Positions 1 through 12,300 of a stretch of DNA of 64,000 nucleotides are shown here, in pieces. Every line of letters starts with the position of its first letter. The stretch's first letter is position 1. The notes under the pieces were generated by a model. That model had not been told where the DNA came from, did no database searches, and saw only the letters and a list, made by a program, of their open reading frames with translations. The position numbers and the translations under genes are program-made. Source of the stretch: Aspidiotus rigidus (Eukaryota; Arthropoda; Insecta; Hemiptera; Diaspididae); the NCBI GenBank assembly GCA_035079385.1, contig JAVHKY010000004.1, positions 14,105,001 through 14,169,000 of the forward strand. The letters are read 5' to 3'.

Positions 1-170
1 CAGTCAACGTCACTGATATACTCGGACTCCGTACAAGAAGAAAGAAAAACGTATCGAAAATGACGCTTTAATGAACTTAAAAAATAAAATCGAGATGTCT
101 ACTTAAAAATATGGCTCTGTTACAAGTCAAGACTAGTGTTATGTACACGTATACCGTACATATTCAAATG

Positions 171-395
171 TTAGTGAGTATCATCATGAAGCTTATTTTT
201 ACGTTGACGCCGGTTATTCTTTTTACGATTACGACCTTTCCTTCTCGATTTCGAAGGCTCGCTTTTGTTCCTCGATGGCAATATTTTGACAACTTTTTCG
301 GAAACCGACGTTGATGGATCAATGACTGTTTGAGTTATGGCGTCCACGTTCGAACAGTCCAGGGTTTTAAGCATACGAATAGATTTTTTAAATGG
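171..395 (-). CDS. Sfrp: sFRP exon 4: last NTR cysteine and basic C-terminal tail
   Basis: After acceptor AATTTTTAG the frame reads PFKKSIRMLKTLDC, matching the family's ..FKKFM...C ending. The cysteine is the sixth of the NTR module. A tail of about 50 residues follows, rich in lysine and arginine (KSRRKGRNRKKNNRRQRKNK), then stop TAA at 173-171. Such tails bind heparan sulfate in other sFRPs; that function is inferred here. The 170 bases beyond the stop are probable 3' UTR. Confidence 0.92.
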   Translation of the reverse strand, partial: PFKKSIRMLKTLDCSNVDAITQTVIDPSTSVSEKVVKILPSRNKSEPSKSRRKGRNRKKNNRRQRKNKLHDDTH

Positions 396-3300
396 CTAAA
401 AATTAAATTATTACCGTATCATTATAGTTGCGTTTGGAAAACGTGACAGAAAAAAACAAAAAAAAAACGTAGCTTTAAACTTACTTTGGATTTTTTCACA
501 ACCCACGGCATGATGAAGGTTGGATTTACAATTCCGTCTTTGTACGTTCCCATCACAAAATAGCTACCGTGGGTTTTTATTTTATCGTTACAACAATCAC
601 TTCTCAAGTTCAGAAGAAGTAATTCGTCGACCATAATTTTACGATTTTTCTCTTCAGATTTGAATATCTTCGCAACCTTGAATGTAAACTGATTCCCATC
701 GCGCTTCTTCATCTTTACTCGAATAGCTAGGTACAAAATACGACAGAAAAATCAATGAATCAATTAAGAATACCTATATGATGGTTTCAATCAAGCTGAG
801 AGGGAGACATGAATTTTATCAGTATTGAGTAGCAACAATATTTTTTTCAAGCCTTCAATGCCTAAGTGTATTCAGCCTCCAATATTTTTCTTGACATATT
901 ACCTATATGTCTTTGTTTTACACCTTGAAGCCTATCTTCAATCCCAGGTTACCAAAGTCCGCTGTCCGAATCTCAACATGGTTTATTTGCGGGCCACTGG
1001 CCCTTACCCCCCCCCCCCCCCCCCAATAGGCCGACTCTCATGTTATTAATAAACCTTTAATTTTCACTCTAACCCATTTCAATATAGAAAGGATTTCAAA
1101 TGGTTTTGTCTTTAATCATTTCTCAGTCTTCTGCTTTTAGCATTATTAGGTATCATTTATTTTTCTTTCTCCTCTTCTCAATTTGGCCCTCTGTGACTAG
1201 AAACGGAAGTCACAACAGACCACTGGCTCCTCCTCCTCCCATTCAATAGGCCGACTCTCGTGTTATCAATGTTCTTCCTAAATCTTTAATTTCCGCTCTA
1301 ATCCATTTCAATAAAAATGTTTTCGAATTGTTTCGTCTTCTATCATTTCTAAGTCTTCTGCTTTTAGCATTAGGTATCTTCTATTTTAACAGGGAACCTG
1401 TTTTATGGGGGGCTATTTGAGAAATCTGCCGTGCGCCGTCCGCCGTCCAGCGAAAAACTTAGAAAAATTTCGACCCTCGAGCCATATATGATAGGAGAGG
1501 GACTTAGAAAAATTTCGACTCTCGAGCTATATATGATAGGAGGGGGACTTGGAAAAAATTTCGACTCTCGAGCTATAGATGATAGGAGGGGAACTTAGAA
1601 AAATTTCGACTCTCGAGCTATATATGATAGGAGGGGGACTTAGAAAAATTTCGACTCTCGAGCTATAGATGATAGGAGGGGAACTTAGAAAAATTTCGAC
1701 TCTCGAGCTATAGATGATAGGAGGGGGACTTAGAAAAATTTCGACTCTCGAGCTATAGATGATAGGAGGGGGACTTGGAAAAATTTCGACTCTCGAGCTA
1801 TATAATGATAGGAGGGGGACTTAGAAAAATTTCGACTCTCGAGCTATATATGATAGAAGGGGGACTTGGAAAAATTTCGACTCTCGAGCCATATATGATA
1901 GGAGAGGGACTTAGAAAAATTTCGACTCTCGAGCTATATATGATAGGAGGGGGACTTAGAAAAATTTCGACTCTCGAGCTATATATGATAGAAGGGGGAC
2001 TTGGAAAAATTTCGACTGTCGAGCTATATATGATCTAGGCTTCCTTGAATTTTCAATACCAAATCTCATTCGAATCATAAAACAGGTTCCCTGCGTTCCT
2101 CGTTTAACTTCGTTAAGGAAGCCGTCATTTTTCTCACTGCCTTTCTGAGGTTAATATTTTCAAAAAATCAATCGAAAATAGTCGGCGGTCCTCAAATATT
2201 TCTGCGTAAAATAATTAATTTAAAAGGGGGAAGGGCACGAATGGCAAAAGTTGATTAATTGTAAATTTATTAGGTATTGATAGATTTTTATTTACGCAAA
2301 TTCAAATATAAACCTTACCAAAATTCGACTGACAAAAGTTATTCAAAATATTTTCGACTGTATTGACTTGCTCGCAAATTCGACAACGATCTTCTGAAAA
2401 CAAACAAAATTATCGTGATAGTAATTATCATAATTCGAAAAATGCAATATACGCATCATATACGAGTATCTACGTTTAGAAAGTATGTATTATATATTTT
2501 ACAAGTTCAATTTTTATTTACATGATTGTCTAAAACAATAACAGTGACCTGGGCCTGTTTCGCCGGAGTGGAGGTGACTTGGAGAAAACGTTCGTCGTCT
2601 TGGAGGATTTTCAAAGGTGGCTATAACCATCCAAGGAAGATGGAGCTCTTACCTATATGGTAGCAGAGAAGAAACGCCCAAAGAAAAGGTACATAGGCTC
2701 CATAAGGCAGTGCGAAGAGAGAGCCTGGAAAGAAATCATCCAGAAAGACCAGTCACTGGGCCGCCCGCACAAGGTTGTTACGAGGGTGACCTGTGGGAGC
2801 TTTGAAGGAGTCCCTATCATCAAGAAATCGGATGAAACATTGACAGCAAGTGACCAAGACGCAAGCACTGAAATGTTGAGGCAGAAGTTCCTGGTACTCA
2901 ATGAGAGAGGATATGACCTTACGAGCCATTGTAAATAAGAGAAAAAAATTTTACAGACACGTGTCTGTAAAATTCTTTTCTCTTATTCCTGGTACTCCCC
3001 TCCATCTTCACGACAACCCGAAGTGAACCATCACTGATACCTGAACCGTTTACAGCTGAAGTAAAAAAGATCCTAGCTAGGCAGAGTACCCGCTCTACAA
3101 AAGCCTGAAGGTCCTGAACAAATGCCACCCGGACCTGCTTCCCACACTGTACAACGCTTGTCTAGCGTGAAGCATAATCTCAAAGAAGTGGAAGGTGGGC
3201 AGACTAGTGCTGTTGCTAAAAAATAACAACTGGGACGTGATGTTGGCAGCCTCCTGTCGGGCACTGACAACGCTCACAACTGCGAGGAAACTCCTACTGG

Positions 3301-6300
3301 AGCAGTGCATGACGACAATGCGCAGAAGGTGGACGCGTTACTTCTGTTTTGCGGACTAGTTGCAACAGATATGGCAGAGGGGGGACTCAAGTTGAATGCA
3401 GGCAAAGTAGAGTAGATGGTGCTCTCAAAACGACTGGAAGCGAATGCTCGGCCCTCGGAAATATAAGTTGGGAGGCAGTTTATTGTCTCAGCGCGTAAGT
3501 TCAAGTACCTATGAGTAAACGTGGATAATGGACTCATGTGGTTTGACCAGATTAAGTATGTTAAGAACAATTCAACGGTCATGAAGCCCAATCTGAGCTG
3601 GATAGCGCGTAATACTTGAAGAGTTATGCTGGACGGGACCGTTGGAGTGTACGTGAAGTATGCGAGATAGTTCAGCAAAATCCATCGTCTAATGGTCTTG
3701 TGCTACAGCCGGTTGTACCGAACAGTATCGTATTTGCCTGCCACTGTAATAAGTGGTTGATTTCCGCTGAAGTATGAAGTTGTGATACGAGCAATTGTGT
3801 ATGCGAAGAAGAAGAGAAGAACACTACACGGGGTGACACTACTCCAAAAACCTGTCAGAAGAAGAAAGAGAGGAAGCCTGGCTCCAGTTCGTTGACAAAG
3901 ATTGTGATCGTTGTTACGCTGGCCCACGAAATGGACAGATCACGAATGGAGCTCCTGAAACAAACACCACGTTCCTATAGGCTAAATTCCCAGGAACCAC
4001 TACACCTACAGATAGCGTTAGTGAGGAAGCAACCTAGCGGAAATAAAATGCTACGAGTAAGTACAACATCACAGAGTCAGTGATGGCCGGCATGATACAT
4101 AAACTGAACAACCGGCCAGCCGCAGGACTTGACGGGATCTACCATAAATCCCTGAAGGTTCTAAACAAGATGCATCCGACGCTGCTCACCTCAGTGATCA
4201 ACGGGTGCATTCAATGGGCATGCTTCCTCAAGGAGTTGAAGAAGGGCAAGCTTGCACTGGTGTACAAACGCTACAAACACCATCATCCCAAATGACTCCT
4301 GCCACCACCCCAGGTACAAGTTAGCGGCAATCCATCAGAACTACTGCTATCGAGCTGCAATTTCTGTCCTAAAGAACAACGAAGAGAAGAGGAAAGAGAT
4401 CGAGATAGTGAAGCCGATCGCAGAAGCCAATGGCTACCATAGAGGTGTGGTGGATGGAGTCTTTGGGAAAATGGAAACAAAGAAGGGAACCCATGATGGC
4501 ATAGTGAGAAAGTACTCCGGATCGATACCGCACATAGGAAAGTACACAAACAAGGTGATAAAGGCGTTCAATGCCTACAATGTAAATGTGGGTATCCAGA
4601 ATAACCAACGCATGGTGAAGAGAATCAGCAATAGGACAAGGAAAGGTTGAGCGGAGTGTACAAGCTCAGTTGTGAGCAGTGCATCGGTAAGACTGGGAGG
4701 AAGTTTGAGATCAGGAAAAAGGAACACAAAAGATCAAGGGAGAAAGAAGTTGGCAAGTCACTGTGGTAAACACTGTAACAAAGAACACCACAATGTCATA
4801 CATGTAGAGAATCGCACAAAGAGAAGAAAACTCTGGGAACAAATGGAGATTGCCAAAGCAAAGAAGAAGAAAGCTGTCTCTTGAGCAATGTAATCACGTT
4901 TGATAGCGAAAAATTATTCGACCTGGTGATTGGACGAGAGAAGAAGAACAGAATCAACCAATGAGACGGCAGGAAACCAGGTAGCCAATAGAAACGCAGT
5001 ATTTAGGGTGATAGAGTGAACCAATCACTAGCAGTATATCTTAGCCAATAAGAACACAATGTCATATTATTGTGAGCATAAGTTTCTAAGAGTGAACCAA
5101 TAACAACAGAGCATTGTTATAGCCAAGAAGATCACAGTGTTATACTATAAAAACTCCTGGTTAAGGCTTGTTCTCCAGTTGCGACACAACTGATAACGGG
5201 ATAGCACCCAAAAGTACTCTTGTAAAAGCAACTAATAGAGTAGATTTGTACATTTGGAAAACTTTTTCAATATTAGTGCTCTACTTACACCTTACTCACT
5301 CATTATGAGTTGGCTAAGTCGAGATATTTTCGCTTCTAAAGTAGGTTAATATCATTGATGACGTCATAGGGCGTCTCATCTTATGGATTTTCGACTCGCG
5401 CACCTCCACCTCTAAGCCATATATACATGCCAATCATTGCAAGTAGCTCTTAGTTTTTTCCGGGAAGGTTGTTGGTCAAATATGAGATTCAAAAGTATCG
5501 TACAATGTTACAGGGCGAGGATTCGTCAGGGTATAATCGTAGAGAATGATTAATAGGGACTTGATTTTTCTCCCTGAAGATTGCATGTGTATTGCCAAAA
5601 ATTCAGCTTGTCTGGATTCCGAAAGTATAATGTGAGATTTTTAGAAATTGAGCTTTGGTTGTTGATAGGTGGTGATTTTAGGAGAGAAACAGATGTTTGA
5701 TAGTGGCTTCACGGAAGAGAGTACTCTCCGAACCGATTTCTGAGGACTTGCGTTCTCATAGAACATTAGGATTTGTCCAATCATAAGCAAATTCAACAAA
5801 TTCTCTCAATAGACAAATTGTTTATATAAATCGAGAAGCACCTACGTCGTTCCTTAATCCATTTCGAGCTTCGGGAAGCGCTAAGACCGTGAGTACTTCT
5901 CCTAATAAACTAATCAAGTGAAAACAGTTATCAAGAAAATCAGGTAGGTATTTGATATTTTCAATTTTTCGTGCTGCACTTGTGCTTCTTCTCTTTCAAA
6001 TGTTTTGGATTAAAACAGATGCCAAAATTTACCCTCGTCCTCTATTTCATTCGTTTCCAATAGTTCATGGACCATAAAATAACTACCTCGCTTATAATTT
6101 TGGATTATCAATTTTTTTTACAAGGTACTAAGCTGGAAATTGAAGTACCGGTTTTTCTACCTACATAATTATGCAAAGACGGTGCAAGGAACGGATTTGG
6201 TGCGAGTAACTTTCTTTTTGCTATCTCAGGACTTATTCTACCATCGAAAGCTACGAAGAAAAATAAGTTAACTAGTTTAATTTAGGTACCAACTTTTTCT

Positions 6301-9300
6301 GCTCAAGTTTCCGATACTTTTCATTTCATTTTGGAGTGGACTTTACCGAGTTTCGTACTTCAATAGACTGGCTAGAGTGAATGACTGATACAATGAAGTT
6401 CTCGCTGTGGGAGGGAACAGCGAAAAACAAATAAACCAAAAACTGACGACAAAAGATTACCTTTCCTATAACAAACACGTACACGAATACGTGAAAAGAA
6501 AGAAGGACGTCACTATTCCAGATCCTCCCTTATTTTAAACCTTGTCAACGACAATTGAGATTATTTCACTTCGAAAAAGTCACTATCAAACCACCTTCCA
6601 TTCAATACTACCCGCTCGTAACAGCTGTGCTCCATACCTTTGTATTTTTCTTCACGTCTAGATCCATTGTGACTAAATACAGTTTTATGTAGAAAAAAAT
6701 CAGCTCTTAAAGAACATATATATCATCGAAGAACTATCTGTTTTGACGGCCACTCTCACTCGCATCGAGGATCGTAAAAATAGACGATTGTTAAACCTGA
6801 CAACAGATTTTGAAACAGACTGCAGTTAGATTAATGTTTGTGATAAATACTGCTGATCGTGCGGGTGGCATTTTGTCTTATATACAGTCATACTAAAAAC
6901 CTTTTTTCATTTTAAAATTCTTCGCTGACAAAGGTGGAATTATTAACCTAATTATTGATTTTTATTTTTCACCTAATTAGATTGCTATTTCCTGACGCGA
7001 GGTAGCCTCTAACCGGATTTTAATAATATTCTCAACTCGACATTTATGCATCGATATGTATTACATTCGCATAATTTGTATTAAAAGTCGCATTTTTCCT
7101 CTTTCCTTTCTCGTCTGTATTTGTGTAATAACGAGGATCATGCTGACTACTGCGAACTACTGGGATCAGCTAATATTATGCTAGCAAACATTATCTAGAG
7201 AAAAATAAATAAAATTAACGTACATAGAAACGAGGGGGAAAAAAATATGGAAGACCGGTTTATAATACTAGATGAAAGTAAATGGAAAAAAGCGGAAAAT
7301 CTCGCGAATATTGGCGAACGACGACCAGAAAGAATCTAGTGTGCTTATAACTGTCTTGTCAACTGTCAACTTACAAAATATATTATTCGCCAATTTTGCC
7401 GTAAGTGTATCCAAAGGGGTATAAGAGTCTGTTTAATAAGAGTTAGAAAATCGTACAGATGTCAATTTTATATTGAGTTAGGTAGGAGGAAAAGAGAGAG
7501 GGAGAGAGAAAAAAGTAAAACAGAGTATAAGTGGATACTATAATATAATCCGGCTATTTGGCTATACGTGTTAAGAGTTGACCGGCTGCCAATTGACATT
7601 GGTACCGTATTAGTGAACGCGATCCACGATATAAATGCATACTGGAGGTTTAAGTAAAATCATATATACTGTATTCAATACGACTGACTCTATAGATATC
7701 GGAGAATTCTGATGGTTGTACCCAATTATGGATTCACTTAGTCTTGTAATAAGTTAATTTACAATTCTTACTCAGCTTCTAAATTTCTTTAGCAACTTAT
7801 TCAATTATCCAGCCAAAAATCGTCACGAAGCATCTTCCCTCATAACTAAGAAATCCCAGAGTCTCATACTCGTACTTGACCAAAATTTTTCCAAGATCAC
7901 TCAACTTGAAGAAGTAAAAGTCGAAGTCTTCAAGCTCTTAAACCACCAAAATTTCGTCATTATAACAGCTAAATTAGTCCCTCATATAGTCTCGGATGAG
8001 CTACGACTCGTCAATGGGGTTCTGCAACATAAAATGTACACAAAATTTTTTGAAATGACCCAATCAGGTTCGAGTCATGACTACTAACGCTCGTATTACC
8101 AATTTAAGCCAACTATTAGCGAATGTGCTGAAACAGTCTTTTCACCTAGAACCTATAAAATCACCATAAGCGCTCCTAGATCAATAACCAAGAACCCTTC
8201 ATTCCCAACCTCAAATAGTCTGCTGTCTGAGCAAATCAACTCAAGTAATTTCCAAGAATTATTTGAAAGGCCAATTACATAAACTCAGCTCCTATCCTTC
8301 CGCAGACTCGTTGAGTCCAACTGCCCGCCTCGACCAATACAGTGGCGGAAAATGGGGGGGGGCGTGGGAGGAGGGTTTGAAATTAGGCTCCCATAATACG
8401 TCCTATGAAATTATACATTTTACTTATTTCACATATTATAAAACCTAGAAAGACGTACAAAATACTTTTTTTTTAGATTTCCGCCTCTGACCGACAGAAC
8501 TTCCTTAGTTGAGCTGGCCAATTTTTCTCAATAACAGATTCGCCCAACTCCTCCATGACTCTTCTTAATTTTTCCGGGTCGAATTCACAATTTTGTTCAC
8601 TGGTCAAGAGATTTGCTCAGTTGCTAGTCGCTGCACCAAGTAGCTAAACAAGATTTCTCTCTGGCTTTCATCATTTCCTTGAAATACCGAGACTTTTCAC
8701 GACTTTTCTCTGATTTCCAGTTGTCTAAGAAAATGGCTACCCTGACGACAATAGCTCGCGTTGCCATAATATTTGCACTCGGAATCATGGACGCAATCCA
8801 ATCAAACACCCTTTTGCATAGCTACCAGGGTCTATTGGACCTGACCAACAATCAGAAATAGCCGTTCCCTTTCTACGTACCTGTGATTGAAAATACCAAC
8901 CTTTTCGTACTAGTAGCACAGAACTTATCACTACCTACCCTTAAACAATTTCCCTGCAAAAATCAAACAAACTAATCCAAACTAGTACCAAGAACTACTG
9001 AAGACGCTACAGAAGCCACCACTACAAAGTACAAACTAAAAACATTATCGTCTTGCTCTAATTCTGCAAACCTTTCTACTAGAGGATTTAATAATCGACT
9101 TAACCAAACGGAAATTTCCTGAAACATCAGACACCAGAATATCCTGATCATTATTACTGGTTCACAAACAGATCAAAACCTCCATAAGTTCATTCTGTTT
9201 CTCCAATTACAGCACCATCCCCTCTAGTAGAAATATTTCAAGGTTTAGAAAATATTTTCAGCATTCGTCTACACCAGAAGTTCAATAACCCCGAGCTGTT

Positions 9301-12300
9301 GAAGAGGTAGTCTATGAGTTTTTTTTTTCGCTTAGTTGTTTCTGAGTCACCTCCTCTTAACCAGAGAACCTGTTTTAGGGAGAAGGGGTCTGAAAAAGAG
9401 GTCGGATGTCGTCCGGAGATAATGACTCACTTCTTTTCATTTCTTTTCAGACCCGCACTTGCAGGACCCTTCCAAATTAACTCCTTTCAACTTCTTTCCA
9501 GCGTCACCCATTATCTTTATTTAGACTCAAACGCCTGCAAAACGGCTCCAACTCACCCAAAACCGTTCACGCATCAAAATTCGCATATCAAGGTCTACAT
9601 AGGCACACTTTTCCAACGACCAGAAGCTTTATAAACTAATACATTCTCCTTTGTTCCGTAAGTCCTCCAATAGATTACCCCATCGAGAAGAAACAGTGGA
9701 CTTTCTCACCTTACCCTTTGTCTCAAAAAGCGAGTACCAATCATTCACTCCTAAAAACGACTCCCTGTCCTTCCTAATCGTCGAGGAGCCATTTTCAACC
9801 ACATTTCTTCTTCCTCCCTAGTCCAAATTCCGCCAATCCACCCGAGCGGCAGAACAAAAATTTATTTTTCATATAGATCCGCCGAGTGTACTTCATTCCA
9901 GCCAAAGTCCCACAAGATGATATCCCAATATCTCTCATATTCTTTGTCATATGGGAAGTTGGTCTCGTGGCCATTGTGGCTGCAAATCAATAAACGATAC
10001 ACACAACAACTAAATCGAATAACCACTTGATTGAACTACGGAGTATTTTACGTTATGTCCATTCCCTCTGTCATTGGGCTGATTATCAGATCCAACAATT
10101 TCATCACAGGCATGAATCCTGGGAAAGGTATAGACTTCAAAGCTCTGGAACTTGAGCTATAAGAAATTCATTGGCGCTAACTATCTCAAGAGTGAACAAG
10201 GAGAAACTTTGGAGATTTCAGTTTTATGCAAGTTGTGCTACTTTAAACAAATATCAACTTCGAGCTTTACTTAGAAACGGTTCGGAAACTCAAGCTCAAT
10301 CTAAAAAGAAAGAAGGAAGATGCAGAACGACTTCAATCGCCATTTGAAACCGAAATATTGGAACCTAAAGACTTTCTTTTTTCATTCTTCGAGGTCACTG
10401 AAGGAAGCAGAGACTGAAGCTCCGATCTAGCTGAAGGTCAAAAACGAGTTCTCCCTTCGCCTCAACTCGGTTAATTAAAAAGACCCCGCTATTTTTTCCT
10501 CCCTCGAAACAAGGAAACGTTGATTGCAAATGGAATAGAATCAAGGACATCCCTACGTCATATTATCATTTTGTTGGCTCATTAAACTCAAGGGTTCGCT
10601 ACTTTAACAGTTGCTTAGAGGGCATTTGTCACTTCACATAACCGATTTACACTGCTGTTCTCAAACGACGTTTGATACCATCATTTTCCTTTCCCTCTTG
10701 TGCCAATTTTCTCTTGTTCCCAGACTAATCACCTGCAGTGACCTATCAAATATCAATACATGGTTTGAAGTGCTTTAGCTCACCTGACTGCAGCCCACAA
10801 CTGATCGGCAAGGCTTTTAGTTTCTCTTCTCCTTTGTGCCAAGTACCTTTTTACACGTACTCTTCTCGTAGTATCCCAATACTTTGTGGAGGTCTCTGTT
10901 CTCCCCAAATCAAGATAATTATACTAATTGCTTTTATTATTACTACGCTTCAAGTGTCTTAGCCCACTTACCCTAATGCACTGCTGTCGTATAGTTAGAT
11001 GACAATTCACCTGATTCCCATTTTTCATAGATACATCTCCCATGAACATGTGGTTCAATGTTCCATTATTCGAACAGAAGATAAGCACCCAAGTTGGAAA
11101 TTGTGCATCTATGAAGACTGAAGTACAATACAACTCTACTATCTTCTGTATCTATTTTCACCATCTGGGCTCATGTTTGATACCCCAACCACTGACCGCA
11201 TGCATTAATAAAGGAAATAAAATTGTTCGATTGGCCCGGGAGCAAAATGAAGAGCGAAATGTGGCCCATAATAGCAAACGTGTTTGACATGCCCGCAGAT
11301 ATTACTTTAAATATAGACCATCGATATACAATCAAAATACATACCTCCAAGGCTCGTGGGACAGTTATGTGCGTTCGTGACTTGTGCCCCAGAGCTGTTA
11401 AGGGCAAAACATATAGATTCCCCAGACGTTGAAGTATCAAATCAAACTTACTTCACCGATCATTCAAAATTATAAGGAGTCATAATCTTCCCAATTTCAA
11501 TTAGGTTTCTTCAGCTACACGTCATTCACACCCGTATTAGATCATACGGACCTCGTGAAGTAAATGCCAATAGCCCTAAAGTAATTTATGGAAACGAGAT
11601 TCACACGCCACCACATTGCAACCGGATTCGATGGTCGATATAATAGAACTGTTCGACGGCTTAAACGATGACGCGTTACTGGGTTACCAAAATAGAAACG
11701 CTGATGAGTCTACGGGTAGACGACTTCGCTTCGCCAGCAACTCGTCTTCGAAGCTGTTTCATTTCCAGAGTACGCGAATACGAGGTGAACTCGTATTTTA
11801 AGCTCTCGTTGTTGTCGTCTAGTAGGGACGAAGACTGTATTAAATCATTAAATCCGCCGCTCAAGTGATTTGCGTGATTTTCGATTCAATATCGCATACA
11901 GCGCTTACCAACGCAGACGTAGTATTATTTAGCACGTTTACCTCACTCCGTCCATTCGAAACTATCACAACTTGAGGCAAAAACAATCACGAAAGACTTC
12001 TTGAAGAGAGGAGGAGAGAACAAAAAAAAAGAACATCGCCACATAAATAAAAAATTTATCGTTTCGTCTATTAAGTAGCTCTGTGCTCGAGAAGGAAAAA
12101 GAGGGGCGGAAGAGAGACGCGAATGAACTAAAAATACGAGAAAAAGAGTCGCATTTTGCGATAAAATTCGCGCTTTATCAAAGATTGGGAGTTGGAGCAG
12201 CGAGTTCACGCGGCGGGGTAATATTCGTACCCAAATTACGATATTCCGATAAATTACCTCGCAACACGATCTTCTTCAGTACGTGATTGTGGGTACGGCA

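Noticed and set aside
3274..3678. 134-codon minus-strand ORF
   Set aside because: It is antisense to the LINE relic, whose plus-strand motifs explain the openness.
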